Shown piece after piece: positions 44,483 through 52,895 of a DNA stretch of 64,000 nucleotides; within the stretch, counting starts at the first letter, position 1; the number at the start of each line of letters is the position of its first letter. The DNA is from Hydrogenophaga sp. (GTDB lineage Bacteria; Pseudomonadota; Gammaproteobacteria; Burkholderiales; Burkholderiaceae_C), in NCBI RefSeq assembly GCF_030158645.1, contig NZ_JAOASO010000085.1:1-64000 (forward strand), given 5' to 3'. The translations under genes and the position numbers were made by a program. Below the pieces are notes generated by a model that worked only from the letters and a program-made list of their open reading frames with translations, was not told the DNA's origin and made no database searches.

Positions 44483-46657
44483 TCAGGCCGCCGGGCGGCG
44501 CACCGCGAAATCCACGTACCAGTCGAGACAACCCGGGTTGGCCATGGCCTCCTTGTTGATCACTTTTTCCAGCGGCTGGCCCAGCAGCAGCTTCTTGATC
44601 GGCAGTTCCTGCTTCTTGCCAGACAGCGTGCGCGGGATCTCGGCCACCTGGAACACGTCGTTGGGCACGAAGCGCGGCGAGAGTGCGGTGCGGATGCTGT
44701 CGGTGATGCGCGCGCGCACCGCGTCGTCGAGCGTCACGCCGTCGCGCAGCACCACGAACAGCGGCATGTAGCTCTCGCGACCCAGGTACTCCAGATCGAC
44801 CACCATCGAGTCCATCACCTCGGGCAAGGCTTCGACCGCGCTGTACAGCTCGCTGGTGCCCATGCGCAGGCCGTGGCGGTTGATGGTGGCGTCCGAGCGG
44901 CCATAGATCACACAGGAGCCGTCGGGGTGTATGCGCAGCCAGTCGCCGTGGCGCCAGACGGCGCCGGCGTCGTTGCCGAGATCACCTCCCCCGGGATTTC
45001 GGCCATGACCGGCCGGGTACATGTCGAAGTAACTGCCGAGCAGGCGCTTGTTGTCGACATCGCCCACGAAGTACAGCGGCATCGACGGGATGGGCTGCGT
45101 GCACACCAGCTCACCCACCTCGTCCATCACCGGCAGACCCTGCTCGTTCCAGGCTTCCACGGCGCAACCCATCAGGCGGCATTGCATGCGGCCAGGGGTC
45201 TGCGGGAGCTCGCGGTTGCCGCCGATGAATGCGCCGGCGAAGTCGGTGCCGCCGGAGATATTGCACCACCAGATGTCTGGTTCCTGCTCCGGCTGAACAC
45301 GACTCCGTTCGGGCTGAGCCTGTCGAAGCCCCACGTGGGTGAGCCCGTCGACAGGCCCAGGGCGAACGGAACGAAGCCGCCGGAACTGCTCAGTCCCCCA
45401 GTTCTGCGCATCTTCCGACAGCGGCGAGCCCGTGCTGCCCAAGGCGCGCACCGCCGAGAGATCACCACACGTCGACAGGTCCACACCGGCCTTCAGGCAG
45501 TTCGCAAAAAACGCTGCGCCCGCACCGAAAAAGGTCACGCCTTGCTCGGCCGCAAAGCGCCAGAGGGTGGTCCAGTCGGGCTGGTCTTTGGAGCCACCCG
45601 GATTGCCGTCAAAGATCACGCAGGTGGTGCCACCCAGCAGGCCGCTGGTCTGCGCGTTCCACATCACCCAGCCGGTGGAGCTGTACCAGTGGTAACGCTC
45701 GCCCCAGCTGTTGGGCTCGTAGCTGCAGCCGATGTCGTTGTGCAGGATCTTGAGCGCCAGCGCCACGATGGTGGTGCCGCCGTGGCCGTGCACGATGGGC
45801 TTGGGCAGGCCGGTGGTGCCGCTCGAATACACGATCCACAGCGGGTGGTCAAAAGGCAGCCAGAGCGGCTCGAACTGCGCCACGGCCGTGTCCATGCGCG
45901 CGGTGGCGTCCGCAAACGCGGTGCAGGGTGCGGCGGCTTGCAGCGCCTGGTCGGCGGCCTGTGCATCGTCGGCGGCCAGGTTGGTGTGCAGCACCACGTG
46001 GCGCACCGTGGGCAGGGCCGCGCGCAGCTCGGCCACCACGGCCAGGCGGTCGAAATCGCGCGCGCCGTAGGTCACGCCGTCGCAGGCGATCAGCACCACC
46101 GGTTCGATCTGGCGAAAGCGGTCGAGCACGGCGTGGGTGCCCATGTCGGGTGCGCAGATGCTCCACACACCGCCCACGCTCACGGTGGCCAGAAACGCCA
46201 CCATCGCTTCGGGAATGTTGGGCAAATACGCCGCCACGCGGTCGCCGGGCTGCACGCCCTGGGCCTGCAGGTGCAAGGCCAGCGACGCCACCTGGCGGCG
46301 CAGTTCGGGCCAGCTCATCTCGGTGTGGTGGCCCTTTTCGTTGCGGCTCACGATGGCCATGAAGCCGGCGTCGTGCGCAGGCTGCACGTGGCGCAGCACC
46401 TGCTGCGCGTAGTTGACCCTGGCCCCCGGAAACCACCGGGCACCCGGCATCACGTTGCGCTCCAGCACGGCCGTGTGCGGCGTGGGCGAACACACGTCGA
46501 AGTAATCCCAGATGCTTTGCCAGAAAGCGTCGAGGTCGGTGGTGGACCAGCGCCAGAGCGCGTCGTAGTTGTCAAAGTGCAGGCCGCGCTGGTCGGCCAG
46601 CCACTGCTGGTACAGGCGAATCTGTGGGGTGTGGGGTGGTGTGCTTGTCTCGTTCAT
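44483..46657 (-). CDS. Acetoacetate-CoA ligase with two in-frame repeat insertions
   Basis: This 724-residue ANL-superfamily enzyme activates acetoacetate to acetoacetyl-CoA. The AMP-binding signature YSSGTTGLPKPIVHGHGG, the WWCNISGGTDFAGAF segment specific to this group and the C-terminal RTLSGKKQELPIKKLL with the catalytic Lys are intact. Relatives have about 650-670 residues. The excess comes mainly from two insertions: about 430-452, encoded by the dispersed repeat (VRPGPVDGLTHVGLRQAQP), and about 548-561 (AGHGRNPGGGDLGND), encoded by a second palindromic element. Both keep the frame and lie in surface-loop positions, so the enzyme may still work. Confidence 0.9.
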   Translation of the reverse strand: MNETSTPPHTPQIRLYQQWLADQRGLHFDNYDALWRWSTTDLDAFWQSIWDYFDVCSPTPHTAVLERNVMPGARWFPGARVNYAQQVLRHVQPAHDAGFMAIVSRNEKGHHTEMSWPELRRQVASLALHLQAQGVQPGDRVAAYLPNIPEAMVAFLATVSVGGVWSICAPDMGTHAVLDRFRQIEPVVLIACDGVTYGARDFDRLAVVAELRAALPTVRHVVLHTNLAADDAQAADQALQAAAPCTAFADATARMDTAVAQFEPLWLPFDHPLWIVYSSGTTGLPKPIVHGHGGTTIVALALKILHNDIGCSYEPNSWGERYHWYSSTGWVMWNAQTSGLLGGTTCVIFDGNPGGSKDQPDWTTLWRFAAEQGVTFFGAGAAFFANCLKAGVDLSTCGDLSAVRALGSTGSPLSEDAQNWGTEQFRRLRSVRPGPVDGLTHVGLRQAQPERSRVQPEQEPDIWWCNISGGTDFAGAFIGGNRELPQTPGRMQCRLMGCAVEAWNEQGLPVMDEVGELVCTQPIPSMPLYFVGDVDNKRLLGSYFDMYPAGHGRNPGGGDLGNDAGAVWRHGDWLRIHPDGSCVIYGRSDATINRHGLRMGTSELYSAVEALPEVMDSMVVDLEYLGRESYMPLFVVLRDGVTLDDAVRARITDSIRTALSPRFVPNDVFQVAEIPRTLSGKKQELPIKKLLLGQPLEKVINKEAMANPGCLDWYVDFAVRRPAA
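44972..45015. repeat. Palindromic element inserted in the acetoacetate-CoA ligase gene
   Basis: GTCGTTGCCGAGAT and ATTTCGGCCATGAC form imperfect inverted arms (10 of 14 pairs) around a C-rich centre. The encoded residues (GHGRNPGGGDLGN) do not fit the family between the MYP and VWRHGDWLRI segments. Confidence 0.5.
45304..45370. repeat. Dispersed repeat pair inserted in the acetoacetate-CoA ligase gene
   Basis: TCCGTTCGGGCTGAGCCTGT (from 45304) and the opposing arm ending GGGCGAACGG (45370) are inverted around CCCCACGTGGG. It is the same element as at 2432-2510. It is read through in frame. Confidence 0.85.
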
Positions 46658-46727
46658 GCCGTTGTCCTTTTTTGGCCATCAGGTTAACAGCGCGGGCCCG
46701 CGTTCTGGAAGATGGCGAACGCCGGTC

Positions 46728-46743
46728 TGGCCCTGCGCTTGCG
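46728..46743 (+). promoter_or_regulatory. Possible sigma-54 promoter of the nucleobase permease gene
   Basis: TGGCCCTGCGCTTGCG has GG-N10-GC spacing (GG at 46729, GC at 46741) but weaker flanking agreement than the two other sites. It lies 58 bases before the ATG. A sigma-70 start nearby is an alternative. Confidence 0.35.
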
Positions 46744-46800
46744 GGCACAATCCTTGCGGGCCTCAAGGCCATCCACCACCCACCTCAAGGAGACCCGCAC

Positions 46801-48090
46801 ATGGGCCTGTTCCACTGGACAGAAAAATCATCGGCCACGCTCGACAACGGCGGCGTGATCGCCCCCGACGAACGACTGCCCTGGCCGCAAACGACCGTCA
46901 TGGGCGTGCAGCACGTCATCGCCATGTTTGGCGCCACCGTGCTGGCGCCGCTGCTCATGGGCTTCAACCCCAACGTCGCCATCCTCATGAGCGGCATCGG
47001 CACGCTGATTTTCTTCTTCATCACCGGCGGCAAGGTGCCGAGCTACCTGGGCTCCAGCTTCGCCTTCATCGGCGTGGTGATCGCCGCCAGCGGCTACGCC
47101 GGCCCGGGCCCCAACGCCAACCTGGGCGTGGCCCTGGGCGGCATCATCATTTGCGGCCTGGTCTACACCCTCATCGGTTTCCTGGTGCAGGCCACGGGCA
47201 CGGGGTGGATCGAACGCCTCATGCCGCCGGTGGTCACCGGCACCGTGGTCGCCGTGATCGGTCTGAACCTCGCCGCCATTCCCATCAAGAACATGGCCCC
47301 CACCGGGTTTGACGCCTGGATGCAGGCCATCACCTTCATCAGCGTGGCGCTGGTGGCGGTGTACGCGCGCGGCATGACGCAGCGCCTCCTGATCCTGGTC
47401 GGCCTGATCGTGGCCAGCGTGATCTACGCCGTGCTCACCAACGGCCTGGGCCTGGGCAAACCCATCGACGCCTCGGGCATCGCCAGTGCGCCGTGGTTCG
47501 GCATGCCCACCTTTGCCGCGCCGGTGTTCCAGGCGCAAGCCATGCTGCTCATCGCCCCGGTGGCGCTGATCCTGGTGGCGGAGAACCTGGGCCACATCAA
47601 GGCGGTGAGCGCCATGACCGGGCGCGACCTCAACCCGTATCTCGGCAAAGCCTTCATCGGCGACGGCGTGGCCACCATGGTCAGCGGCGCGGCCGGCGGC
47701 ACCGGCGTGACCACCTACGCCGAGAACATCGGCGTGATGGCCGCCACCAAGATCTACTCCACCGCCATGTTTGTCGTGGCTGCGGTCATCGCCATCGTGC
47801 TGGGCTTCTCACCGAAGTTCGGCGCGCTGATCCAGGCGATCCCGCTGGCCGTCATGGGCGGTGTGTCCATCGTGGTGTTCGGCCTCATCGCGATTGCCGG
47901 CGCCAAGATCTGGGTCGACAACAAGGTCGACTTCTCGGACAACAAGAACCTGCTGGTGGCCGCCATCCCGATCATCCTGGGCACCGGCGAGTACACGCTG
48001 AAGTTCGGCGAATTCGGCCTGGGCGGCATCGGCACCGCCACCTTCGGCGCGATCTTTCTGTATTGGCTGCTCAGCCGCGGCAAGGCCTGA
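46801..48090 (+). CDS. NCS2-family nucleobase:cation symporter (uracil/xanthine permease)
   Basis: This 429-residue membrane protein has 12 to 14 helices and NCS2 features (ALILVAENLGHIKAVSAMTG with the conserved Glu, and AGGTGVTTYAENIGVMA). It imports uracil or a related base with a cation, as UraA does. CAAGGAGACCCGCAC provides a strong ribosome binding site. It stands alone, so the substrate is not narrowed by neighbours. Confidence 0.92.
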   Translation: MGLFHWTEKSSATLDNGGVIAPDERLPWPQTTVMGVQHVIAMFGATVLAPLLMGFNPNVAILMSGIGTLIFFFITGGKVPSYLGSSFAFIGVVIAASGYAGPGPNANLGVALGGIIICGLVYTLIGFLVQATGTGWIERLMPPVVTGTVVAVIGLNLAAIPIKNMAPTGFDAWMQAITFISVALVAVYARGMTQRLLILVGLIVASVIYAVLTNGLGLGKPIDASGIASAPWFGMPTFAAPVFQAQAMLLIAPVALILVAENLGHIKAVSAMTGRDLNPYLGKAFIGDGVATMVSGAAGGTGVTTYAENIGVMAATKIYSTAMFVVAAVIAIVLGFSPKFGALIQAIPLAVMGGVSIVVFGLIAIAGAKIWVDNKVDFSDNKNLLVAAIPIILGTGEYTLKFGEFGLGGIGTATFGAIFLYWLLSRGKA

Positions 48091-48126
48091 CGAACGTCTC
48101 GGGCGAGATGACCTGTGTGTCGGGCC

Positions 48127-48486
48127 TCAGCTCCGCTCGCACCGCCCCATCGCCGTCGCCTGCCCCCGGAAATCGCTGCTCCAGGTCTGCGCCGCCGTGT
48201 CGATCTGGATGCGTTCGTTGTCCACCGCGGTGAGGATCACGGTTTCCTGGATCGCGAAGGTGTAGACCGGCACGCCGTCGATCTGCACCGAGCGCACGCG
48301 TTTTTTGTCATAGCCGATGCTCACCGTGCGGGTCCAGGTGGTGCGCGCCGGCAGGTAGACCGCTTCGCAGACCAGCGTCACTTCGCTGGCGGGCGAAGCC
48401 GCGTTGGGGGACGCCTTGTTTTGTGCCGATGCGGTGAACGGCAATGCAGCGGCCACACAGGCGGCGGTGACGATCGCGGCTTTCAT
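48127..48486 (-). CDS. Exported hypothetical protein, 119 residues
   Basis: It begins with a clear signal peptide (MKAAIVTAACVAAALPFTASA, cleavage about residue 21). The mature protein is a small beta-rich domain with two cysteines (LVCEAVY and GRCERS). No family is recognised. Its start overlaps the stop of the cobalamin adenosyltransferase gene (ATGA), so they are cotranslated, though the link is unexplained. Confidence 0.75.
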   Translation of the reverse strand: MKAAIVTAACVAAALPFTASAQNKASPNAASPASEVTLVCEAVYLPARTTWTRTVSIGYDKKRVRSVQIDGVPVYTFAIQETVILTAVDNERIQIDTAAQTWSSDFRGQATAMGRCERS

Positions 48487-49049
48487 TCAGCCGCACCCTT
48501 GGCCATGCGCTCGCTCTTCCAGTACACGTCGTCGCCGCCGTTCATGCGGTTGAGCACGCGGGCCAGCACGAACATGAGGTCGCTCAGGCGGTTGAGGTAC
48601 TGGCGCGGCGTGTCTTTCAAGGCCTCTTCGTTGCCCAGCGCCACCACCGCGCGCTCGGCGCGGCGGGCCACGGTGCGGCACACGTGGGCCTGGCTGGCCG
48701 CGCGCGAGCCCGCCGGCAGGATGAACTCCTGCAGGCGCGGCAGGGCCTCGTTGTAGGCGGCCAGGGCTTCGTCCAGCGCGATCACGGCTTCGGGCTTGAG
48801 CAGCTCGTAACCGGGAATCGACAGCTCGCCACCGAGGTTGAAGAGCTGGTGCTGGATTTCCACCAGCACGGCCCGCACATCGGGCGCCATCTCTTCGCAG
48901 AGCAGCACGCCGATGTTGGAGTTGAGTTCGTCCACATCGCCCATGGCGTGCACGCGCAGGCTGTTCTTGGAGACGCGGGTGTTGTCGCCCAGACCGGTGG
49001 TGCCGGCGTCGCCGGTGCGGGTGGCGATTTGTGTGAGGCGGTTGCCCAT
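48483..49049 (-). CDS. Cob(I)alamin adenosyltransferase (PduO type)
   Basis: This 188-residue ATP:cob(I)alamin adenosyltransferase makes adenosylcobalamin. Conserved parts are the ATP-binding N-terminus TRTGDAGTTGLGD and the helix motif RRAERAVVAL, with NRLSDLMFVLARV near the C-terminus. The start at 49049 gives the usual MGNRLTQIATRTGD form. AAGGACCTCCC before it is the likely ribosome binding site. Confidence 0.93.
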   Translation of the reverse strand: MGNRLTQIATRTGDAGTTGLGDNTRVSKNSLRVHAMGDVDELNSNIGVLLCEEMAPDVRAVLVEIQHQLFNLGGELSIPGYELLKPEAVIALDEALAAYNEALPRLQEFILPAGSRAASQAHVCRTVARRAERAVVALGNEEALKDTPRQYLNRLSDLMFVLARVLNRMNGGDDVYWKSERMAKGAAE

Positions 49050-49209
49050 GGGAGGTCCTTGATTTGAATGGGGGTTGCCGGATTGTGCAGCGTTGGCCCG
49101 TCGTAACGGAGCGCAGGGAAATGTGACCGAGGCAACGTGAGGCAAGAACGCTGGCTTTGATCGCCGTTGCAGGCGCTAATGGCCACCTGTTCACTCTCAG
49201 GAGACCCCG

Positions 49210-49443
49210 ATGACGCAACGCCGACAACGACTCGCCGACTTCGAAGCCCGCAGCGTGCAACTGATCGCCGCGTGCACGCTGGGCCTGGCCGGCATGGCCA
49301 GTGTGCCGCCGACGCACGCCGCACGCGTCAACGGCCAGGCCGCCAGCCTCACGGGGACCACGGGCCACCCCACGCTCACCGGCAGCACACGTTCCAGCCG
49401 GGCGCCGGCCGTCTTGCTGCCAGCCGGGAAAGTCCGCAGCTGA
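49210..49443 (+). CDS. Small hypothetical protein, 77 residues
   Basis: A basic N-terminus is followed by a hydrophobic stretch (LIAACTLGLAGMASVPP) that could be a signal or anchor, then a Thr/Ser/Gly-rich tail. CAGGAGACCCCG precedes the ATG and supports translation. No family is recognised and the low-complexity tail lowers confidence. Confidence 0.5.
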   Translation: MTQRRQRLADFEARSVQLIAACTLGLAGMASVPPTHAARVNGQAASLTGTTGHPTLTGSTRSSRAPAVLLPAGKVRS

Positions 49444-49521
49444 GTGCGCCCGCGCGGGGCGCCGCGCACGCGGCTGCGGGCTTAAACTGGTTGGTCGATA
49501 CAACCGCGCCGGAGACCGCCC

Positions 49522-50946
49522 ATGAACGCCCCCACCGCCCACAGCCACCTCGCGCCCCCAGTGCACCAGCGCATGGTGCCGCCGGCGTTGATCGCGGCGC
49601 TGCAGGCCCGCTTTGGCGCGCAGTGCTCCACCGCCCTGGTGGTGCGCGAGCAGCACGGCCGCGACGAGTCGGTCTACGAGGTGCCACCGCCCGCCGCCGT
49701 GGTGTTCGCACAGAGCACGCAGGACGTGGCCGACGCGGTGAAGCTCGCCGCCGCCCACCGCGTGCCGGTGATCCCGTTCGGCGTGGGCTCCTCGCTCGAA
49801 GGCCACCTGCTCGCGGTGCAGGGCGGCATCAGCATCGACGTGAGCCGCATGAACAACGTGCTGGCCATCAACGCCGAAGACCTCACCGTGACGGTGCAGC
49901 CCGGCGTGACGCGCAAGGCGGTCAACGAAGCGGTGAAGAGCGAGGGCCTGTTCTTCCCGATCGACCCGGGAGCCGACGCGTCCATCGGCGGCATGGCGGC
50001 CACGCGCGCCAGCGGCACGAACGCGGTGCGCTACGGCACCATGCGCGAGAACGTGCTGGCGCTCGAGGTCGTCACGGCCAGCGGTGAAGTGATCCGCACC
50101 GGCACGCGCGCCAAAAAATCATCGGCCGGCTACGACCTCACGCGCCTGATGGTGGGCAGCGAAGGCACGCTGGGCGTGATCACCGAGGTCACGCTCAAGC
50201 TCTACCCCTTGCCCGAAGCCATCTCGGCGGCCACCTGCTCGTTCCCCAGCATCGAAGCCGCGGTGCGCACCGTGATCCAGGTGATCCAGCTCGGCGTGCC
50301 GATCGCGCGCTGCGAACTGATCGACCACAACACCGTGCGCATGGTCAACGCCCACAGCAAACTGGGCCTGCGCGAGGAAAACATGTTGCTCATGGAGTTC
50401 CACGGCTCGCCCGCGAGCGTGAAGGAACAGGCCGAGACGGTGCAGGAGATCGCGGGCGACTTCGGTGGACAGGCCTTTGAATGGGCCGACACACCCGAAG
50501 AACGCACCCGCCTGTGGACCGCGCGGCACAACGCCTACTTCGCCGCCATCCAGAGCAAGCCCGGCTGCCGCGCCATCAGCACCGACACCTGCGTGCCCAT
50601 CAGCCGCCTGGCCGACTGCCTGCTCGACTCGGTGACCGAGGCCGACGCGGCCGGCCTGCCCTACTTCCTGGTCGGCCACGTGGGCGACGGCAACTTCCAC
50701 TTCGGCTATTTGATCGACCCGACCAAGCCCGAGGAGCACGCCCTGGCCGAGCAGCTCAACCACCAGCTGGTGGCGCGCGCGCTGAGTCTGGAAGGCACCT
50801 GCACCGGCGAGCACGGCGTGGGCCTGCACAAGATGGCGTTCCTGCTCACCGAGGCCGGCAGCGGCGCGGTGGACATGATGCGCACCATCAAGCGCGCGCT
50901 GGACCCGGACAACATCATGAATCCGGGGAAGATCTTCTCGATGTGA
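49522..50946 (+). CDS. FAD-linked D-lactate/glycolate dehydrogenase-type oxidase
   Basis: This 474-residue flavoprotein is of the GlcD/DLD family: PCMH-type FAD-binding domain (about 60-240, with PFGVGSSLEGH and GGMAATRASGTNAVRYG) and a C-terminal FAD-linked oxidase domain (GHVGDGNFHFGYLID, TCTGEHGVGLHK). It oxidises a 2-hydroxy acid such as D-lactate and passes electrons to cytochrome c or quinone. No GlcE/GlcF partners are adjacent, which favours the single-subunit DLD type. Confidence 0.9.
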   Translation: MNAPTAHSHLAPPVHQRMVPPALIAALQARFGAQCSTALVVREQHGRDESVYEVPPPAAVVFAQSTQDVADAVKLAAAHRVPVIPFGVGSSLEGHLLAVQGGISIDVSRMNNVLAINAEDLTVTVQPGVTRKAVNEAVKSEGLFFPIDPGADASIGGMAATRASGTNAVRYGTMRENVLALEVVTASGEVIRTGTRAKKSSAGYDLTRLMVGSEGTLGVITEVTLKLYPLPEAISAATCSFPSIEAAVRTVIQVIQLGVPIARCELIDHNTVRMVNAHSKLGLREENMLLMEFHGSPASVKEQAETVQEIAGDFGGQAFEWADTPEERTRLWTARHNAYFAAIQSKPGCRAISTDTCVPISRLADCLLDSVTEADAAGLPYFLVGHVGDGNFHFGYLIDPTKPEEHALAEQLNHQLVARALSLEGTCTGEHGVGLHKMAFLLTEAGSGAVDMMRTIKRALDPDNIMNPGKIFSM

Positions 50947-51050
50947 GGGTTCGCTGGCTCCAACGCCAAGCCCAAGGGATCACCCGCTCCCGAGCTGCAC
51001 CGAGCGTGGATAGGATAAAAGTCCATTCATCCACACTTCACGGGGGTCAC

Positions 51051-51383
51051 ATGGCGGGTTGGTACGAACTGAACAAGAACGACAAGGGGCAATTTTCGTT
51101 TGTCCTGAAAGCGGGCAACGGCGAAGTCGTTCTTCGCAGCGAAACTTACGAATCGCGCTCCGGTGCCGAAAACGGGATCGCTTCGGTACAGAAGAACTGT
51201 GCCGTGGAGTCGGCCTACGCGCACAGCGACTCGTCGGACGGCCGCTTCTATTTCAACCTCAAGGCCGCCAACCACCAGGTCATCGGCACCAGCCAGATGT
51301 ACAAGACCACCGCCGCGCGTCAGTCGGGCATGGAGTCGGTGCGCACCAACGGACCCACCACGGTGGTCAAAGAAGGCGCTTGA
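51051..51383 (+). CDS. YegP-family (DUF1508) protein
   Basis: This 110-residue protein is two tandem DUF1508 repeats (about 3-50, WYELNKNDKGQFSFVLKA, and 56-102, SDGRFYFNLKAANHQVIG). The function of the family is unknown. It is a single gene between the oxidase gene and parB on the opposite strand. Confidence 0.9.
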   Translation: MAGWYELNKNDKGQFSFVLKAGNGEVVLRSETYESRSGAENGIASVQKNCAVESAYAHSDSSDGRFYFNLKAANHQVIGTSQMYKTTAARQSGMESVRTNGPTTVVKEGA

Positions 51384-51407
51384 TGCGCGGATGGGGTGGC
51401 GGCTTGC

Positions 51408-52322
51408 TCAGCGGCCGCCGCGCAGCTTGTCGATCAGGCCGTTGAGTTCGTCCAGCGAACCGAACTGGATGGCCAGTTCGCCCATCTCCTCGACGCGTCC
51501 GTGGCGCTTGACGCGCTTCTTCACCCGCACCTCGACTTCGGCCATCAACAGGTCGGCCAGCTCTTCTTCCACCCGGCGGATGTCGCGCGATTTGTCTTTT
51601 TTGAGCTTTTGCGGCGACAGCTCAAACTCGGCGCCGAGTTTTTTCACCAGGCTTTCGGCCTCGCGCACCGACATTTTTTTGGCCGCGATCTGGTTGCCCG
51701 CCGTGATCTGGTGGGCCTTGTCCAGCGCCAGCAGCGCACGCGCGTGGCCCATGTCCAGGTCGCCGGCCATCAGCATGGTCTGCACCGGCTCGGCCAGTTG
51801 CAGCAGGCGCAGCAGGTTGCTGGCGGCGCTGCGCGAGCGGCCCACGGCCTGTGCGGCCTGTTCGTGAGTGAGCCCAAACTCTTTCACCAAACGTTGCAGA
51901 CCGTGGGCTTCTTCCAGCGGATTGAGGTCTTCGCGCTGCATGTTCTCGATCAGCGCCATCGCAGCAGCCGACTCGTCGGGCACGTCGCGCACCAGCACCG
52001 GCACGCTCTCCAGCCCGGCCAGCTTCGATGCGCGAAAACGGCGCTCGCCAGCGATGATTTCGTATTTCCCAGCGTCCGGACCAGCGGCGAGCCGGCGCAC
52101 CAGGATCGGCTGCATCACGCCCTGGGCCTTGATGCTCTCCGCCAGCTCGTACAGCGCGCCCTCGTCCATGTGGGTGCGCGGCTGGTACTGACCGGCCACC
52201 AGCTCCGTGAGGGGCAGGTTCGACGGCAGGCTGTCGGGATCGGCCGGCGCGCTGTCGACCACTTTGGGGCCCAGCAAGGCTTCGAGTCCGCGGCCGAGGC
52301 CCTTGGGTTTTTTGGTGACCAT
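51408..52322 (-). CDS. parB: Chromosome-partitioning protein ParB
   Basis: This 304-residue ParB/Spo0J protein has the N-terminal KKPKGLGRGLEALLG, the CTPase/nuclease-like domain with GERRFRASK, the central helix-turn-helix (LTHEQAAQAVGRSRSAASNLLRL-like, about 145-165) and a C-terminal dimerisation helix. It loads at parS sites and spreads, forming the segregation complex with ParA. Four parS sites lie within 4 kb upstream. An alpha/beta hydrolase gene separates it from parA. Confidence 0.95.
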   Translation of the reverse strand: MVTKKPKGLGRGLEALLGPKVVDSAPADPDSLPSNLPLTELVAGQYQPRTHMDEGALYELAESIKAQGVMQPILVRRLAAGPDAGKYEIIAGERRFRASKLAGLESVPVLVRDVPDESAAAMALIENMQREDLNPLEEAHGLQRLVKEFGLTHEQAAQAVGRSRSAASNLLRLLQLAEPVQTMLMAGDLDMGHARALLALDKAHQITAGNQIAAKKMSVREAESLVKKLGAEFELSPQKLKKDKSRDIRRVEEELADLLMAEVEVRVKKRVKRHGRVEEMGELAIQFGSLDELNGLIDKLRGGR

Positions 52323-52339
52323 GGGTCGTCTTTCGAATG

Positions 52340-52888
52340 TCAAAGGTTCAGGAGTTCGGCGAGCACCGCGTGACCGGTGGGCCAGTCGCCCAGGCCGGAC
52401 TCGGCGTTGATGTGGCCAGCCTCGCCCAGGTCGACGAAGCGCGATCCCCAGGCGGTGGCGAAAGCTTGCGCGCGCTCGAAGCTGCAATACGGGTCGTTGC
52501 GGCTGCCGAACAGCACGCTGGAAAACGGCAGGCGCTGCATCGGAATGGGCGCCCAGCTCGGCAGCACCGGGCGCATCTCTTCGCGTTCGGCATCACCGGG
52601 CGCCACCAGCAGAGCGGCCTTGACGCGACCGGTGTTCAGGGAGTGGGACGCCCATGCCGCCGTGTGCAGGCAGCCCAGGCTGTGGGCCACGAGCACAGCG
52701 GGTTCGTCGCAGGTGAACAGCACCTCTTCCAGTCGGGCGATCCAGTCGCCGCGCCGGGGCTGCAGCCAGTCGTGCTGGTCCACCCGGCGGTAGCCGTGGG
52801 TCGTTTCCCAGCGGCTTTGCCAATGCTCGGGCCCGCTGTTCTGCCAGCCGGGCAGGATGAGGACGTTGTGAGGTTTCACGTGAAACAA
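52340..52888 (-). CDS. Alpha/beta hydrolase (RBBP9/YdeN type) between parA and parB
   Basis: This 182-residue serine hydrolase has the family's LPGWQNSGPEHWQ start, nucleophile Ser in AHSLGC (about residue 69), Asp in SRNDPYC and His in GEAGHINAESG. The start is uncertain: TTG at 52888 or GTG at 52879, both inside a parS site, so the first residues (FHVKP) are encoded by parS. No link to partition is known; its place between parA and parB suggests only cotranscription. Confidence 0.85.
   Translation of the reverse strand: MFHVKPHNVLILPGWQNSGPEHWQSRWETTHGYRRVDQHDWLQPRRGDWIARLEEVLFTCDEPAVLVAHSLGCLHTAAWASHSLNTGRVKAALLVAPGDAEREEMRPVLPSWAPIPMQRLPFSSVLFGSRNDPYCSFERAQAFATAWGSRFVDLGEAGHINAESGLGDWPTGHAVLAELLNL
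52872..52887. promoter_or_regulatory. parS site 1
   Basis: GGTTTCACGTGAAACA, 15 of 16 bases of the ParB-binding consensus TGTTTCACGTGAAACA. It spans the start codon of the hydrolase gene, 8 bases after parA. Confidence 0.9.
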
Positions 52889-52895
52889 CCGGACT

